Made by a program: the position numbers and the translations under genes | Notes under the pieces: generated by a model | What the model was told of the DNA's origin: nothing | The model's input: the letters and a program-made list of their open reading frames with translations, nothing else | Database searches by the model: none | Shown here: positions 60,786-64,000 of the stretch, one piece after another | How positions within the stretch are numbered: the first letter of the stretch is position 1 | Layout of the letters: each line of letters starts with the position of its first letter | From: Stomorhina lunata | Lineage: Eukaryota; Arthropoda; Insecta; Diptera; Rhiniidae | NCBI GenBank assembly: GCA_933228675.1 | Contig: OW121743.1 | Span: 79,479,995 to 79,543,994 of the forward strand | DNA length: 64,000 nt | Reading direction: 5' to 3'

Positions 60786-61078
60786 GCGATATTTAATAGA
60801 TTCTATAGCAAACTTGTCTATGTTTCTATAACAAAATTTTCGATATTGAAGTTTTTCTATAAAAAATTTTCAATATTAAAGTTTTTCTATACTAAATTTT
60901 CAATATTAAAGTTTTTCTACAGAAAAATTTTTGATATTAATGTTTTTCCGCAGAAAAAAATCTGATATCAAAGATTTTACATATGAAAGTTTTTCTATAG
61001 AAACATTTTCGATATTAAATTTATTTTTATAGAAAAATTTTTGTTAAAAAAATTTTATATAGAAAAATTTTCGATATG
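60786..61078 (+). repeat. S31-like diverged repeat, left of K12 array 3
   Basis: About nine units of 30-31 bp with GTTTTTCTATAGAAA-like cores and AATTTTCGATATTAAA between them. They stop inside a unit at GAAAAATTTTCGATATG, where the K12 leading edge begins. Confidence 0.8.
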
Positions 61079-61958
61079 TTAGTCCGTGCCTTAGCGTATG
61101 TCTTAGTCTACGTTCATGCCTATGTCTTAGTCTATGTCTTAGTCTATGTCTTAATCTATGTCTTAGTCTATGTCTTAGGCTATGTCTTAGACATTGTCTT
61201 AGTCTATGTCTTGGTCTATGTCTTAGTCTATGTCTTAGTCTTTGTCTTAGTCTATGTCTTAGTCTATGTCTTAGTCTATGTCTTAGTCTATGTCTTAGTC
61301 TATGTCTATGTCTTAGTCTATGTCTTAGTCTATGTCTATGTCTTAGTCTATGTCTTAGTCTTTGTCTTAGTCTATGTCTCAGTCTGTGACTTAGTCTATG
61401 TCTTAGTCTATATCTTAGTCTATGTCTTAGTCTATGTCTTTGTCTATGTCTTAGTCTATGTCTTAGTCTATGTCTTAGTCCATGTCTTAGTCAATATCTT
61501 ATTCTATGTCTTAGGCTATGTCTTAGTCTATATCTCAGTCTGTGACTTAGTCTATGTCTTAGTCTATATCTTAGTCTATGTCTTAGTCTATGTCTTAGTC
61601 TATGTCTTAGTCTATGTCTTAGTCTATGTCTTAGTCTATGTCTTAGTCTATGTCTTAGTCAATATCTTATTCTATGTCTTAGTCTATGTCTTAGTCTATG
61701 TCTTAGTCTATGTCTTAGTCTATGTCTTAGTCTATGTCTTAGTCTATGTCTTAGTCTATGTCTTAGTCTATGTCTTAGTCTATGTCTTAGTCTATGTCTT
61801 AGTCTATGTCTTAGTCTATGTCTTAGTCTATGTCTTAATCTATATCTTAGTCTATGTCTTAGTCTATGTCTAAGTCTATGTCTTAGTCTATGTCTTAGTC
61901 TATGCCTTACTCTATATCTTAGTCTATGTCTTATTCTATTTCTTAGTCTATGTCTTGC
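61079..61958 (+). repeat. K12 array 3
   Basis: About 73 units. It begins TTAGTCCGTGCCTTAGCG then TATGTCTTAGTCTACG. Two half-unit slips (TATGTCTATGTC) lie near 61304 and 61332. A ~180-bp segment with TCTCAGTCTGTGACTTAG recurs (about 61376 and 61532), showing block duplication inside the array. Confidence 0.97.
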
Positions 61959-62215
61959 ATTTATAAAATTTTTCTTTAGAAAAATTTATTTTTATAAAAC
62001 ATTTCAGTAGAAAAGTTTACGTTTATACAATTTTTCTAAAGAAAAATTTACATTTATAAAATTTGCCCATAGAAAAATTTGCGTTTAAAAAAATTTTCTA
62101 TAGAAAAGTTTATGTTGTTAAATTTTTTCTATAGAAAAATTTATGTTTTCAAAATATTTCGATTGAAAAATTTACGTTATTTACACTTTTTTGATAAAAA
62201 AATTAAGTTTTTTTA
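61959..62215 (+). repeat. S31-like diverged repeat, right of K12 array 3
   Basis: About eight units of ~31 bp with TTTTTCTATAGAAAAATTTA cores and CATTTATAAA linkers, starting directly where K12 ends (CTTG|CATTTATAAAAT). Confidence 0.8.
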
Positions 62216-63204
62216 TTAACAAAAATTTATGACATTGTGTTTTGTTTTCGATGGAAAAATTCTGCATATTTTAACACAATTCCAATTAAATTTCTAATTC
62301 TTTAAAAAAAAATTCATTACAAATAAACCCAACCTTAACGCCAACAACCGCCAAAGTAAATAAATTTGGAAACAAAAAATGCTTGAATATAAAAAATGTA
62401 AATTATTGACAACCGAGAAAATAAAAAACATTTTAGAAATAAAATTAAATTGTGGTTAAACAAAAAAACAAAAGCAAAAACAACCAATTAACATGTTTAT
62501 AATATAGTCTTTTTTTATAAAAATTATTATATTTTACAGAAGATGTTAAACATTTGTCCTGATGTCTCTAAAATAATCAAATAAAAAAAAATTTCATAAA
62601 CTGTTTTAACACCATAAAATGAAAAATAGTAACTGGAGCTGTTTCTGCTTTTGCTCCTGCTGGTTTTTCGAAACCACGAATATTTAACAAAACCCGAAAC
62701 TGTAACAGAAAACCACAAAATAATAATTTTCGCTATGTTCACCAGATACTAGAAATATTTATGTTAAAGTAAATAATAACGAGAAACTGCTAAAGTATAC
62801 ATATATATAGATAAATGTTAAGGTGGCACAAATATAAACATTTTCAAAAAATATTGGAGAAATTGAAAGGGCTACATTTGAATATTTTAGGTATTTTATG
62901 TGTATATTCCTACTGTTTACAGTAAAATGTACTAAGAAATATTAAGATTAGAGTTGACTATTCCAAGTAAATAAAATTGACAATTATAAAGGAGGTGGTA
63001 AAAATTAACCAATTTGAATAACATTTAGCTTAACTTTAGCTGTTGATTTTAGGATTATTTATATACAAAAAGTTAACTATGCTAATAAGGTTGTCAAATT
63101 TTGTATCACAATTAACTTCTACTTTCTATGATAAAAAATATGTACGAGTCAGGTCGAAAAGTTTGTGTCCTTTTGAATACTTGCCCTATCAATACAACAT
63201 ATAC
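62216..63204. other. AT-rich spacer, no gene seen
   Basis: Unique DNA before the last array. The minus frame at 62527-62742 has no recognised motif. Confidence 0.5.
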
Positions 63205-64000
63205 TAAGATATAGACTAAGACATAGCCAAGACATAGACTAATTCAGACTAATTTATAGTCTAAGAAATATACAAAGACATAGACTAAGACATAGACTAA
63301 GACGTAGACTAAGACATAGACTAAGACATAGACTAAGACATAGACTAAGACATAGACTAAGACATAGACTAAGACATAGACTAAGACATAGACTAAGACA
63401 TAGACTAAGACATAGACTAAGACATAGACTAAGACATAGACTAAGACATAGACTAAGACATAGACTAAGACATAGACTAAGACATAGACTAAGACATAGA
63501 CTAAGACATAGACTAAGACATAGACTAAGACATAGACTAAGATATAGACTAAGACATAGACTAAGACATAGACTAAGACATAGAGTAAGACATAGACTAA
63601 GACATAGACTAAGACATAGACTAAGACATAGACTAAGACATAGACTAAGACATAGACTAAGACATAGACTTAGACATAGACTAAGACATAGACTAAGACA
63701 TAGACTAAGACATAGACTAAGACATAGACTAAGACATAGACTAAGACATAGACTAAGACATAGACTAAGACATAGACTAAGACATAGACTAAGACATAGA
63801 CTAAGACATAGACTAAGACATAGACTAAGACATAGACTAAGACATAGACTAAGACATAGACTAAGACATAGACTAAGACATAGACTAAGACATAGACTAA
63901 GACATAGACTAAGACATAGACTAAGACATAGACTAAGACATAGACTAAGACATAGACTAAGACATAGACTAAGACATAGACTAAGACATAGACTAAGACA
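63205..64000 (-). repeat. K12 array 4 (inverted, continues past the window)
   Basis: At least 66 units of AGACTAAGACAT, the reverse complement of the K12 unit, nearly perfect from 63290 on. The first ~80 bases are degenerate. The end lies outside the window. Confidence 0.97.

Overview
The window looks like nuclear DNA from a higher dipteran, most likely a calyptrate fly such as a blow fly, house fly or flesh fly. The evidence is its very high A+T content, a single protein-coding gene with a short fly-type intron, Helentron-like elements with (GTCY)n tracts and a 3' hairpin followed by TACTTGTTT, and a Tc1/mariner-superfamily relic of a type common in insects. The species cannot be named from the sequence. 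Roughly half or more of the window is tandem repeat, so it resembles heterochromatin or a very repeat-rich intergenic or intronic region.

Family names used below are mine. P31 is a 31-bp unit around the near-palindrome AAATTTTTGAAAAATTT; eleven arrays fill much of 1-13445 and 34212-46066. S31 is a 31-bp unit around the perfect palindrome TTTTTCTATAGAAAAA (18220-20372, with diverged relatives at 60786-61078 and 61959-62215). G31 is a 31-bp unit with CCCTCTGCCAACTTTTCTA (26850-28247 and 29598-31677). M18 is an 18/19-bp unit with GAGTCATCCTAAACTG (20746-21540, inverted at 46778-47195). T20 is a 20-bp unit with AGTCGACTAGACTATA (25338-25820). J11 is the 11-mer GTTCTAGTTCT (48168-49988, inverted at 51690-54066). 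L12 is AGTATTAGTATC (55676-56835, inverted at 54549-54912). K12 is TTAGTCTATGTC (56848-57744, 58615-59930, 61079-61958, inverted at 63205 to the window end).

The one convincing gene is at 13827-16485 on the + strand. It encodes about 861 aa from two coding exons and I do not recognise the protein. Its N-terminal half is cysteine-rich, the middle has a Pro-Leu-Lys hexapeptide repeat, and the C-terminal part has repeated amphipathic-helix motifs. A TAGTAG tandem splice acceptor decides whether it stops at residue 834 or gains 27 residues. Mobile DNA comprises a deleted Tc1/mariner element (5642-6569), a Helentron-like element just downstream of the gene (16783-17539), and a larger Helentron-like region (21705-25337) with a 1041-bp tandem duplication whose copies look identical.

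The most interesting feature is the organisation of the repeats. Three sequence families share exactly the same 31-bp period with a palindromic core. P31, M18, J11, L12 and K12 each occur in both orientations within the window, some as close inverted pairs. Two arrays interrupt other repeats: G31 breaks a ~195-bp satellite unit and K12 breaks a 31-bp array. Two K12 arrays begin with the same leading-edge sequence although their flanks differ. Together this suggests tandem arrays that move as modules, perhaps as circles or with Helentrons, followed by local homogenisation. That interpretation is inference. No RNA gene, CRISPR array or bacterial-type operon was seen.
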